Shown here: positions 11,371 through 21,383 of the stretch, one piece after another
Position numbering within the stretch: position 1 is the stretch's first letter
Layout of the letters: every line of letters begins with the position of its first letter
DNA from: Ceratodon purpureus
Lineage: Eukaryota > Streptophyta > Bryopsida > Pseudoditrichales > Ditrichaceae
Reading direction: 5' to 3'
NCBI GenBank assembly: GCA_014871385.1
Contig: CM026425.1
Location: 14,877,990-14,941,989, forward strand
DNA: 64,000 nucleotides
Position numbers and translations under genes: made by a program
Notes under the pieces: model-generated
Databases searched by the model: none
What the model was told of the DNA's origin: nothing
Seen by the model: the letters and a program-made list of their open reading frames with translations, nothing else

Positions 11371-11869
11371 CTCTGAGTCTAATGGACCATTGTAACCATT
11401 ACATAATGGCTTCAAAAAATAGCTGAGGACGGATCTATGACCTCTAAATATGTCCCCTCTCTAAAATGTCTAGAGGTGTGTAATTATGAGTTCGACTTCG
11501 ATTTATGTCTCAATGACATTTGGGCACTAAATAAGATATAATGTTGGCATAATCAATGAGCCGGCGTCGGCTTTACGTCGAGTGCATTAATTCAGTTACC
11601 TCATAAGATTCCAGTATCCATTCACCATGACGTAGCATTTGTTCTGCAGCGGAAGTTAGTTCACCTTTCATACTGTCAGGTATAAAGTACATGTTAACAA
11701 CCCTGCCAAGAATGCGCCGTCTCTGATTAACTCCTTGCATTAACATAACCCTCCTAAACACGTGTTATAACATGAGCGTAGGCTAGGTCCATTCTATTCC
11801 TATATAAGAAATGTCACTGGCTCTTGTATTTCCAGACTAAATTAATCTTAGTAGAGACTTTAGGGGAGA
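11371..11869. promoter_or_regulatory. Divergent intergenic region between the methyltransferase-type gene and the accessory ORF
   Basis: About 500 bp separates the two divergent start codons (11370 minus, 11870 plus). The corresponding stretch in the inverted copy (46587-47109) aligns in patches. A TATA box for the plus-strand gene is annotated separately; I do not see an equally clear one for the minus-strand gene. Confidence 0.5.
11801..11808 (+). promoter_or_regulatory. TATA box of the accessory ORF
   Basis: TATATAAG, 62 bp before ATG 11870. The same motif is conserved in the inverted copy at 46659-46666, about 73 bp before that copy's ATG. Confidence 0.65.
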
Positions 11870-12325
11870 TGGAGACGGAACAACTCGTGTCCCGTTCTCA
11901 TATACTTCCAGATTCACAGCAAGAGAGAGAACATGGCATGTCCTTAGATGATTTTCAGGGTCCCTTTGATCCGGTTCCTGATTGCAACATGCCAGACTAC
12001 GACGAGCCACCCACTCAAGTTGCTTTCGTTGATGTCATGATTGTGGACGCCCGTGCCCCTGTCCAGTCGGCCACCCCAGGCACGGTAGTGGGAGAACCGA
12101 CTGTGTGCAGTGTTATTAGTGCAACCCATGCGTACGCAAAAGTTGGAAACATCAAACCTGGGACCTACTCTAGATGTCTTCTGAGAAGTACCCCTCGTTC
12201 GAGAGGACGTAAGCTACAAAGTAGAGGGTGCTCCACTGTTGTTAGCACTCATGGGCTAGTTCAAGACAATATCGAGGACTACAAAGCCAAGGAGCCTCCC
12301 AGAAAGCGCATTCGTCGAATTTGAT
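11870..12325 (+). CDS. Conserved 151-aa accessory protein of the MULE element, unknown function
   Basis: ATG 11870 is chosen over an upstream in-frame ATG (11824) because it is the start conserved in the inverted copy (46586) and follows the TATA box. The protein is acidic in its first half, has a central hydrophobic segment (VAFVDVMIVDA), and ends in a basic tail PPRKRIRRI that could be a nuclear localisation signal. A stretch NIKPGTYSRCLLRST faintly resembles LLKPGKYRVYG in the N-terminus of the neighbouring transposase. It lies between the divergent genes, upstream of the transposase and on the same strand. I recognise no family; accessory proteins of VANDAL-type MULEs are a possible parallel, but by position only. 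Confidence 0.55.
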
Positions 12326-12738
12326 ACATAGTACTGAGTTTAAAGACCTTGGATAGCTGTACTTGAATGTGAACGGAATGGTTCCACTGTAATGAAAGCG
12401 TATCGTTTTAATGAAATGTCTTTGAGTAGTGGGAGTTGCCTTCATCTACCAGTCGATTCTGTAATATTCCAGCCTCATATATGATATTCATGATTCCGGC
12501 GGCCATATAATTTGGACTTGTACTAATCCTTGATTAATTAGTTTAAATAAGGATATTCGTACTAGAAATCTTCCTTACTATGCGTGTTAATGTTAACCCT
12601 CTCCTTAATCATGTATTCGACCTGTGAGATTAGAAGGGTGTCGCAGCGAGAAAAGTAGGTACTGTTATGTGATCGTCTCCTCCGCAGTCTCTGCTTGTTC
12701 ACATTTCGCTGTTGCCGTGAGGTCTTCCTGTCCAAAGT
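12326..12738. other. Spacer before the transposase
   Basis: No gene seen. Near 12590-12740 short blocks align with the inverted copy (45730-45870), so a 5' untranslated exon of the transposase may lie here. Confidence 0.4.
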
Positions 12739-15700
12739 ATGGCTTACCTTCGTGCAGATTCGCATTCTGTTCCGATTACGTTTCCTTTGGGTGTAGATGG
12801 GTGTGCTATGATCATTTCTACCACTCTGAGTCTTCGATTCCAGTACAGGGAGGAATCACTTCATGTAGAGGAGGAGATTTTTGACGATATCAGTGGCGAA
12901 CTCTCGCATGCAGTGGGTCAGTTGTCAACTCAGAAGGAGATTGGGACGTTTTGGTTGCTTAAACCTGGGAAGTATAGAGTCTACGGAATTACAGAGTCTG
13001 TCCTAGCTGCTTCTACTGAATTGCTTACCCCCCGATCGTCCACAACAGTGTGCATTGAGTCTGACCCGCCGTTGAGGAAAGTTAAGACAGAGCCAGGACT
13101 TCAAACCATCTTTGAGTTAAGTGATTCTGAAAGTGAAGACGTTGTCGAGACGACAGTAGTTCCAGAGAGGAAGGACACGACATTGCCAACTGCAGTTGAG
13201 ATTCCTGAGGAAGTACTTGCCTCCGTGAAGTCAGCCGTTCCATCTACCGCTGCATTCTCCCCTTCAGAAAGTGTCGTTCAGTGCCTCATGAAGCTTAGCG
13301 CTCGTAAGAGGTCCAAGAGTGTTCTGTCGCGCATCAATTTTAATAGAATTAGAATGCAGGAAGTTCAGTACCTTCCACCTCAGTACAACGGCGATGTCAT
13401 TTTCGAGTTCCCACCCCTAGGCCCTCACGGCCATCACTCCGCTGCAAAGCAGTTACGGGGAATGGATAGGAGATACGATGGACACCCTTGGACTCGCACA
13501 GTGACTTCGAATATTCAGAACGACCTGAAGTTGGTCTTCCGTTCTTCTTCGTGCCTTGGCCATCTCCGTATTGAACGAGACTGAATGGGATGGGAAATCT
13601 GAGAGAGTGTTTGAAGTAGGGTCGCACCCGCCGCAGGGTTCCACTGTGGTCTGTAAATCTTGCAATACACCGCCGACCTGCGTTGCGCTCTGCCCTGCAA
13701 GGATATACTATGTCAGTGCGGGACCTCACATGACGAGAGCGTGCGTTCATCTAGGTACTCACGATCATCCTGTGAAGTCTGGTGAGAACCGCGACTTCGT
13801 CGACCATACGGAGAACTTGATCAGGGAGCAGGTGGAGCGTACTCCGTCCGCCACTCCGTCCGCCATCGTACTCGAGACTGCGAAGGAGCTGCTAGGCCCG
13901 TTACTTCTGGCCAAGGAGGGTGAACCGCAGAAGATTCTGGAATTGGAGGAGCTCGAACCAATATTCGACCGCTGTAAGCACCTCTCTTCCCCAAACATTC
14001 GAAATTGCATTACGTCGTTCAAAAATGTTAGGCGCTTTGGGACCATGGATGGCATCAGAATGCTACGAGGCTTTAGCAACTGGAAGTTCATCCAAAACAA
14101 CATGTTTCCGGGGCAAGGCGATGATGCGGCGAAGGTGTATGTCTTCAAAATGTCTGAGGTAGGGCCGGGCAGTGGAGTCGATCTAGTTAAGCGTATGCAG
14201 ACAGGCGGTGACTTGGAGGATGCGTGGATTATGTTTGACCACGTTAGGCGGGTTAGGGACTGGGTAACAATGGCCTGCCATGTCTACGACCCCACGTACT
14301 GTCGGATAATGACAATCGCAGCGTGCGACATGCAGTCGGAGGACACGGTAGCCCAGTCCGTCCTCTGGAAGAATTTGAATGCCATCATGGAGACTCACGG
14401 GGTCTTCAGAGTTAACTTTAAGGGCTTCATGGCGGACGGTGCACAAGCAAACTGGAACGCAGTTCGAATTATCTATGGGAGCGGTGACGCCTCCGAGAGG
14501 ATGATCGATAGGGAGAGGACATGTCTATTCCATTGGAGGCAGTCTTTGGAGCAACATACAAACGCAAACATTCGGCAGGACCTCCGAGCGCAGCACATCA
14601 AACTGTGCCAACAGTACAAGAACGCGACGACACTAGCCGAAGCTGAAACAAAATTCTTGGCACTCCGAGCATGGTGGATGTCATCCGGCGCTGCAACTGG
14701 AAAAGGGCTCTCCAATATGGAGACGTGGCTTTCGTTCTGGCACCACCGCTATCGCCAATGGGGAGGCTTCATGGAATTGGTAAGCAACCTCTCCGCCTTC
14801 CAATCTCTGTCGCATCATGAGTATCCTGTTGGAGGTACAAACTCTGCTCTTTTCGAGTACTCCGTGCCATGACCTAGCCCCCAATGCAGCAGCCTTGCAC
14901 TGGTTGGCAATTGGCCTCCGTTCCGATCACTCTTCCTGGGGGTACAAACTCTGCTCTCTCCGGATGCTCCGTGCCATGACCTATCGCTTACTGCAGCACT
15001 CTTGCAGCCCTTGGCAATTGGCCTCCGTACCGATCACTCTTCCTGGGGGTACTCAGTCTGCTCTTTCGTGATCCTCCATTCCTTGACCTAGCCCCGAATG
15101 CAGCAGCCTTGCAGCCCTTGGCATTTTGCCTCGGTGCCGAGCACTCTTGCTGGGGGTACTCAGTCTGCTAATTCCTGATGCTCCATGCCACGAGGTAGCC
15201 CTGAATGCAGCAGCCTTGCAGCCCTTGCGAGTTTCCCTCGGTGCCGAGCACTCTTGCTGGGGGTACTGGGTCTGGTCATTGCTGATCCTCCGTGGCATGG
15301 TCTAGCGCCAAACACAGCAGCCTTGCACCCCCTGGCAAGTTGCCTCGGTGCCGAGCACTCTTGCTGGGGTACTGAGTCTGCTCTTTCCTAATGCTGCATG
15401 CCATGAGCTAGTCCCGAATGCAGCAGCCTTGCAGCCCTTTGTAATTTGCCTCGGTGCCGAGGACTACTGCTAGGGGCAGTATGTTTACTCCACAGTCAGT
15501 AATCGGACCCCAAACCCTAACCTAATCCGTAATGTGTGCAGAATCACAGTGAGGAAGAGCTGGCGGAAATGCCGTCGTGCAATCTTGCTGAATCAATTCA
15601 CAACAGGTGGAAACAGCAGTCCGGAGATCGGGGCAGCGACTTGTACGTTGCAGCTGTCGACGACTTTGTAAGGGCGTTCATGCAATGCGTTGCCTACTTC

Positions 15701-16993
15701 CAGTTCTTGAAGGGGGAGCGTCCTCGGAAGGGTCCGTCGAAAGAGGAGCTCAGCCTCCGACGTGCACAAAGATCTGCAGCAAGGACAGGGAATCCGAAAG
15801 TCCTACATGAAGCGATTATGAACATGCCAGGAGCTGAGGAGTGGTGCACAAGGGACCCGCATCTTGAAGGGGAGGAGGTCTGTGTCTCACTGAAACGTAA
15901 ACCTGATGTTGCCTTTGGAGATGAACGGGAGTCTCATAGGCCAGACAAGATCACTGTGTCAAGACCTCGTGTCCAGACTAGAGCTGCACGCCGGGAGAGC
16001 GACTACCCTCCGGCGGTGGTAATAGCAGAGTCTCCTACAAGCAGCGAAGAGGACCAAGCCGACATCCACCCTCAGCAGTCTCCACCTCAAGTCGACTACC
16101 ATCACGTCACTTCAGTTGAGGAGACCGCCTGCAACCCCTCCGAGTGGCACATTGCACGACTTCCTAAGACATCTGCTAAGGCTTGCTTCGCCCAACATGC
16201 TGTGACGAAGAAGAAATGCGTGGCACGCATTGTGCAGCACGGAAAGAGCACGCCTGCGCCCACATATACAGGCCCCATGAAGAACTACCAGAAGGACAGA
16301 ATAGAGACTCATCAGTTCTTTTTCTGCAATGACGACATTGACAGGTGTGTCAACGGTAGCAAGCGGAAGTGGGTCCTATCGGTGCCAAAGGTACCTGAGG
16401 TGTGGCCCGTGAAGCTTGGGACAAAGTTGACGAAAAGAGAGATCCTCTCTCTAGAGAATGCCGGCTTCAAACTCCCGCAGCAGAAGGAGATGTCACCGAG
16501 AAGACTCTTTCAAGACCGCGCAGCTGCAGTGGACTTCTCGGCCTACCCTACGCCGGCATACCCGGATGAGTTCCCTACCCGGCGATCAGGAAAGCTCATC
16601 CGACGGAACAAGAAGGCCCCGTCGACCAAGCATAGCAATAATTGTGCCTCTGCCTTATCGTTGAACGCGAAGGTGAGCAAGTTGTGCATGCTGCCTGCCC
16701 CAGCCCTGGGATGCATTGTCACATTGGATTCAGGGAAACTTCCAAAGGTACAGCAATACTACCTGACCATTTCGCAACACCCTGCCTGCACTTGCCCAAA
16801 TTTCAAGGAGATGGCAATCACGGCACGTGGGAAGCGAGGTCAATGGGCTAATTGCAAGCATTTGTACTACCTGTTCAGTGTAGTTTGCGGTCTTGAATCA
16901 GAGTCGGATACATTCATTCATGCAGCTAGTTTTAGCTTCAACGAAGTGAAGCGAGTCCTGGAGAGTGGCCTTCTGAAGTACCTAGACAAGTAG
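12739..16993 (+). pseudogene. MULE (Mutator-like) transposase, copy 1, broken by an internal deletion
   Basis: Start MAYLRADS is shared with the inverted copy. Two frames (12739-13584 and the frame of 13556-14779) join at about 13571. Compared with copy 2, about 50 bp are missing there, shifting the frame and removing a Cys-x4-Cys pair of the N-terminal zinc-binding region (a WRKY-GCM1-like finger ending CIHLGTHNHP in copy 2). Downstream are the DDE-type core with ACDMQSED (near 14320), FMADGAQANWNAV (near 14430) and NLAESIHNRW (near 15580). At the C-terminus is a SWIM finger: CTCPNF near 16786 and NCKHLYYL near 16852. An intron (14780-15541, GTAAGC to TGTGCAG) splits the core in phase 0. The gene ends TAG TGA. 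MULE transposases cut and paste DNA between long terminal inverted repeats; I could not identify these ends. Confidence 0.8.
14780..15541 (+). repeat. Transposase intron filled with a related minisatellite
   Basis: Six or so tandem units of about 105-115 bp containing GCCTCGGTGCCGAGCACTCTT, GCTGGGGGTACT and GCAGCCTTGCAGCCCTTGGC. The 21-bp core is the exact reverse complement of the core in the minus-strand gene's introns. It therefore reads in the same direction relative to transcription in both genes. The donor is GTAAGC and the acceptor GTGTGCAG, with a telo-box-like AAACCCTAA at about 15513. Confidence 0.8.
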
Positions 16994-18208
16994 TGATATC
17001 TGATTTGTTATTCGCACATGTATTGCGTGAATTTCTTTTAATGATGAAGTAGTGAGACTAAAAGGGCCACTACCAAAAATTTGCACTTGCACCGTATACC
17101 GTTTTTCCCAGTCCTGTGAATCCGCTGTTAATATACGTAAGCGCCATTACGAACCATTTTGCAAGTCATATAAAGAACTATGTAATTCCTAAAGAGGTCC
17201 TAGTAAAAGGGTTTGGAAGGGAGTCACGTATGTATGCTCAGGCCCGAAGAAACCTTTTTCAGACTCCCTAAACCTAGAGAACTATTGGTGAAAGGGAGGT
17301 ATACTCATGGCCCACCTTTGTCATAGGACCATGAATGGGGTAAAGGCTTCTGACCATGTTACACGACCTTAGAGTGTCTACACTGTCTTCAATTCAAGGT
17401 CCTCTGCGGTATTTTATATCTTTATCAGTAACAGTCTTTTTGTTTCAATTTCCAGAACGTGCATACATTTATATGTTATGTCGCACATGTATGGTCTAAT
17501 CACTTGATTCGTGTGCGAAGTAGTCAGAATCCATTGTCTTCCAGGTTTCGACGCTTCCTAGGGTCTGAATCATCGACACAGGCTGTTGGCTGACGTTCAT
17601 CCACTACCACTGCTGGCTCACGACATAATGAACTAAAATTCACGCACTCGGTTCACTCGGTTGAGTCTAGGCAAGAACTGGTCAATAATTGATGTTCTGT
17701 GTTTTCGATCGTCGGAGGCACCTCATGAGGTAAAAGGTTCTTCTAATATCAAAGGTCACTTTAGCATGTTTAGAAAGGTACAAAGTCTTAACTGTCATAC
17801 AACAGTAACAATATGTGTACCTAAATCGACATTTGCGAATTAGAATAGAAGGCCGCTACAGTGTTACGTCACTGCATGCCCTTAAAACAAGACCTGGCTG
17901 TTTCTATAACAGTTTCTATAACAGTTTCCATAACATGAATCCACGAGTGCAGGCCCCTACTGCCCACTCACCGCAATACCAAGATTTCCACGGCCATAGA
18001 GCAGGGCATCTAGTCATTTCACTAAGATTGTCCACGGTCATAGGTCACATTACGAACTAAATTTAGATTTTTTAAAACCCAAAAAATTGTTAGTCCATAA
18101 GATAACATAACCATACCGCTCTAAATTCCCCTAAACATCTAAATACTGAAGAAGTTACCGCTCTTCGCTCTCCGCTCGCCGCTCACAGCTCGCACTTTAG
18201 TGACGTCC
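16994..18208. other. Region downstream of the transposase, no gene
   Basis: No coding pattern seen. A short triplication TTTCTATAACAG / TTTCCATAAC lies near 17900-17935, and a GCTC-rich stretch at 18160-18198 directly precedes the breakpoint with the retrotransposon. The outer terminus of the MULE may be here, but I cannot mark it. Confidence 0.4.
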
Positions 18209-18215
18209 GGATGTC

Positions 18216-19484
18216 ATGGATATTATTCCGGCAGAATATGCCGATATCATTTATTACTTAACCAAAAGAACTTTCCCTCATAATTACACTCCAAAAGAAA
18301 AAACTAGGTTAGCTCATAGAGCACAACCTTTTACAATGATTGGAGGTGTTCTTTATAAACGTGGACATGATGATGTCTTAAGACGATGTGTAAACCCGAG
18401 TGAAGTACCCATGGTCTTAAAGGGTTGTCATGATGAAATATGTGGAGGGCATTTTGCGGGATGGGCCACAGCTCAAAAAGCTTTAAGAACTGGCTATTGG
18501 TGGCCCACTCTATTTTCTGATGCTACACTTTATGTTAGAAAATGCGACCCGTGTCAAAGAGTCGGAAAACCTACTCCAAGTAAGGCTATGCCCTTAACCC
18601 CAATTTTAGCCCAAATCCCTTTCGAAAAATGGGGAATTGACTTTGTGGGACCAATTAAACCACCAAGTCGGCAAGGACAAAAAAGATACATTTTGGTTGC
18701 TACGGAATATGTAACGAAATGGGTTGAAGCAGTAGCAACTAAAAAAGATGATGCACAAACGGTTGCCAAGTTCATTTATGAGAATATCATTACTAGATTT
18801 GGATGTCCTAAGGAAATAGTAAGTGACAGAGGAACACATTTTATAAATGAAACTATAGAAAGGATGTTGAAAGATTACTTTATAAAACATAGAAAATCTA
18901 CACCTTATCATCCTAGGGCTAATGGCCAAACTGAAAAAACCAATGGTATACTTTGCAAAATTATCACTAAAACCTTAGCCGGAAACCCCTCAAATTGGGA
19001 TTATGAACTTAATCATGCTTTATGGGCATATCGATGTACGGTTAAAACTACAACTAAGGCTACTCCTTTCCAACTTGTTTATGGGTTAGAAGCTATGTTA
19101 CCCATAGAAGTTGAACTACCTTCCTTAAGAGTAGCTATTTCGGAGCGATTGGGAGATACTGATTCCTTAAGAGCTCGATATGAGATGTTGGAAAGGTTAG
19201 ATGAAATTCAAGGTCAGGCTTACCTTAATATGGAAGCAATTCAACGGCATCGTAAAACTTATTATGATAGTAAGTTGCAACCAAAGGAATTTAAACGAAA
19301 TGATTATGTATTATTGTATGATAGTCGTTTTCAAAAATTTCCAGGTAAGTTTAAAATGAGATGGTTTGGACCATATCGAGTTTTAAATGCTTACCCCAAT
19401 GGTTCTATAGAAATTCAAGACTTTGAGGGGAATATTCATAATACTAGTTATAATGGTTACCGTCTTAAAAAATACATAACTTGA
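18216..19484 (+). pseudogene. Integrase fragment of pol, copy A1
   Basis: 422 codons, identical to the end of the full gag-pol except Gln for Arg at one site. It contains the H2C2 zinc motif (HDEICGGHF to CDPCQRVG), the catalytic Asp in WGIDFVGP, Asp in SDRGTHF and Glu in NGQTEKTNG, and the C-terminal GPY-type motif WFGPYRV. The ATG is an internal Met of pol; upstream pol is missing, so this is a 5'-truncated remnant. Confidence 0.85.
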
Positions 19485-19500
19485 GGGCAAGTTATCCTTT

Positions 19501-19512
19501 AAAGAAGGGGGC
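19501..19512 (+). other. Internal polypurine tract after pol (copy A1)
   Basis: AAAGAAGGGGGC, identical to the tract directly before the LTR (26662-26673). It lies 17 bp after the pol stop codon. Confidence 0.5.
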
Positions 19513-21383
19513 CAATGAGGAAAATAATGTACCTTATACCCTCCTAAAATTTTTAAAGGAAAATTTTACTTTCTTAAAAAATTAGAATTTTTAGAAGAAG
19601 TAGATTTACAAGATAAACAATTTGAAACAATTTGAAATACTTGGGGAACTAGTAGTTAAGAAGTTTCATGAGATTGTGATAGCAAAGAGGTTATAAGAAT
19701 TAAATAGAAGCCCCAAACTTTCAAAATGGAATAAATAAATTAGAATGATGGGGGAAGAATAAAGTAACACAGTCAAGTCCAAAGGAAACAACGTCCCATC
19801 TAGGAGACACGTGGCCATGCAGTTAAGGAGTAACTTAGAAATGATGAACGTCAGTTACTATCGACTACACTTCTTGCCTGCAGGAATTAAGTCGCAAGCC
19901 AAGATTGGAAACCCTAACCCACAAATCTTGAGGTAGCTGAGGGAAATTATTTTTGGAACTACGGTGCAATGCACTAAGTCACCTTGTCGGATTTGAGCAG
20001 TTGTGGGCAAGAGAGTAAATTGCGAAACAGGTTGTGGAATCGCAGTGCGAGGGGATTGCAGTGAAATTCTTGGTCGACAGTTGCATGTATGTCTGAGAGG
20101 AGAAACAGCGAGGTGTTGCTGATGAATTGGGTGAGAAGCTAAGCACACTGTGATTTTGGGAAGTGGGGGTGCAATCTTGGACTCAATTCTGAAGGTTGCG
20201 TGTAGAATTTTGTTTATTCTTACAGTCAGAACTGAGGATTTTCGATAAACTATTGTGGGATCCCTCTGACTTGTGAAATGTACCGTGGTCACGTGATGGA
20301 AACAGTCTGTCTACAGATGCGTGGGAAATCTTGGTTTGTGCACAGACTCGGGAGAAAATGTTGTTGAGGAAGAGGTAAGTCCTTGCAAGAACATCGAGAA
20401 TTGGGAGAATGAGTTTCCAGTTTGATTATTTGAAGGAAAACTCGAATGAACACCTAGCTCTGGTTCTTCTTTTTGGTGTTTCTCTTAGGGTTAGCAGCCT
20501 GCTTCTTATTCAGGAAATTGATTTTTTTTAACCAATGTTCTTTGTATACAAGAGAGTAGGAAGGATGCTTGGCATAAAATTGTTAAGTATCATTGTAAAT
20601 TGCGAATTTTCAGATGCTGTCTCAAATTATTAGACCTCAGACGTAGATTGAGAATGGAAAAGAGTTCTTGCATGTGCAAATAGTTATCTTTCATAAGTAG
20701 AAGCAGGCAGTCCCGTGTTAATAAGAATAGAAATACACTGTCTTGTAATGCTCAGTAATAGTTAATCAATTCTGGAACTCTGTATTAAGCGATAGGAGAG
20801 AGAAATTATTGTAAATACATTAAGTCCAAGAGTAACAGTGTTGGAGATTGAAACAGATGTGAGAAGTAACAATCGAGATAGCAACCAAGTTCCGAACCTA
20901 CAGGAGCATATAGAGTACATATTACACATCAGGTAAGGGTGACATGGTGAAGATTTGTAAGCTTTTTCTGGAAATTGTAAATGCTGAGGGAATGAGCGAG
21001 ACATTACCATAACTGAAAAAATCGAGTCCTGTGCATACAGTTTGAATTGTGGAAATATGGTAGGCATAGATACAAGTACTGACCCTGAGTGTTGAATGGT
21101 ATAGATTGTCTACGCATCTTGCATACATACAAGTCACAGAGTGGTTGAAACAAGGTAAGCTCATTTCATTCAATTTCAGTTTTGTTCATTGGCAAGAAAA
21201 CGAATTAACCCTGGAAAGAAATGCAGAGAAAAGTGAGAGTCCTCTTGAATGAATCAATGTAGACAGTTGAGATGTTAAGTATATTGAGAGTAACCAACTG
21301 CCGAGAGAAGAAAGGAATTAAATAACATGGAAAAACAAAGAAGAAAAAGCTATCAATTTGAATGAACAAGGAAGTTCGAAATT
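19513..21383 (+). promoter_or_regulatory. 1.9-kb leader before the post-pol ORF (copy A1)
   Basis: No gene seen. It holds a G-box-like CACGTG core at 19808-19813, telo-box-like AAACCCTAA near 19910, and splice-donor-like GGTAAG sites near 20371, 20933 and 21153, which suggests the downstream ORF is made from its own or a spliced transcript. The same region is present at 35696-37566 in the other copy. Confidence 0.35.
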
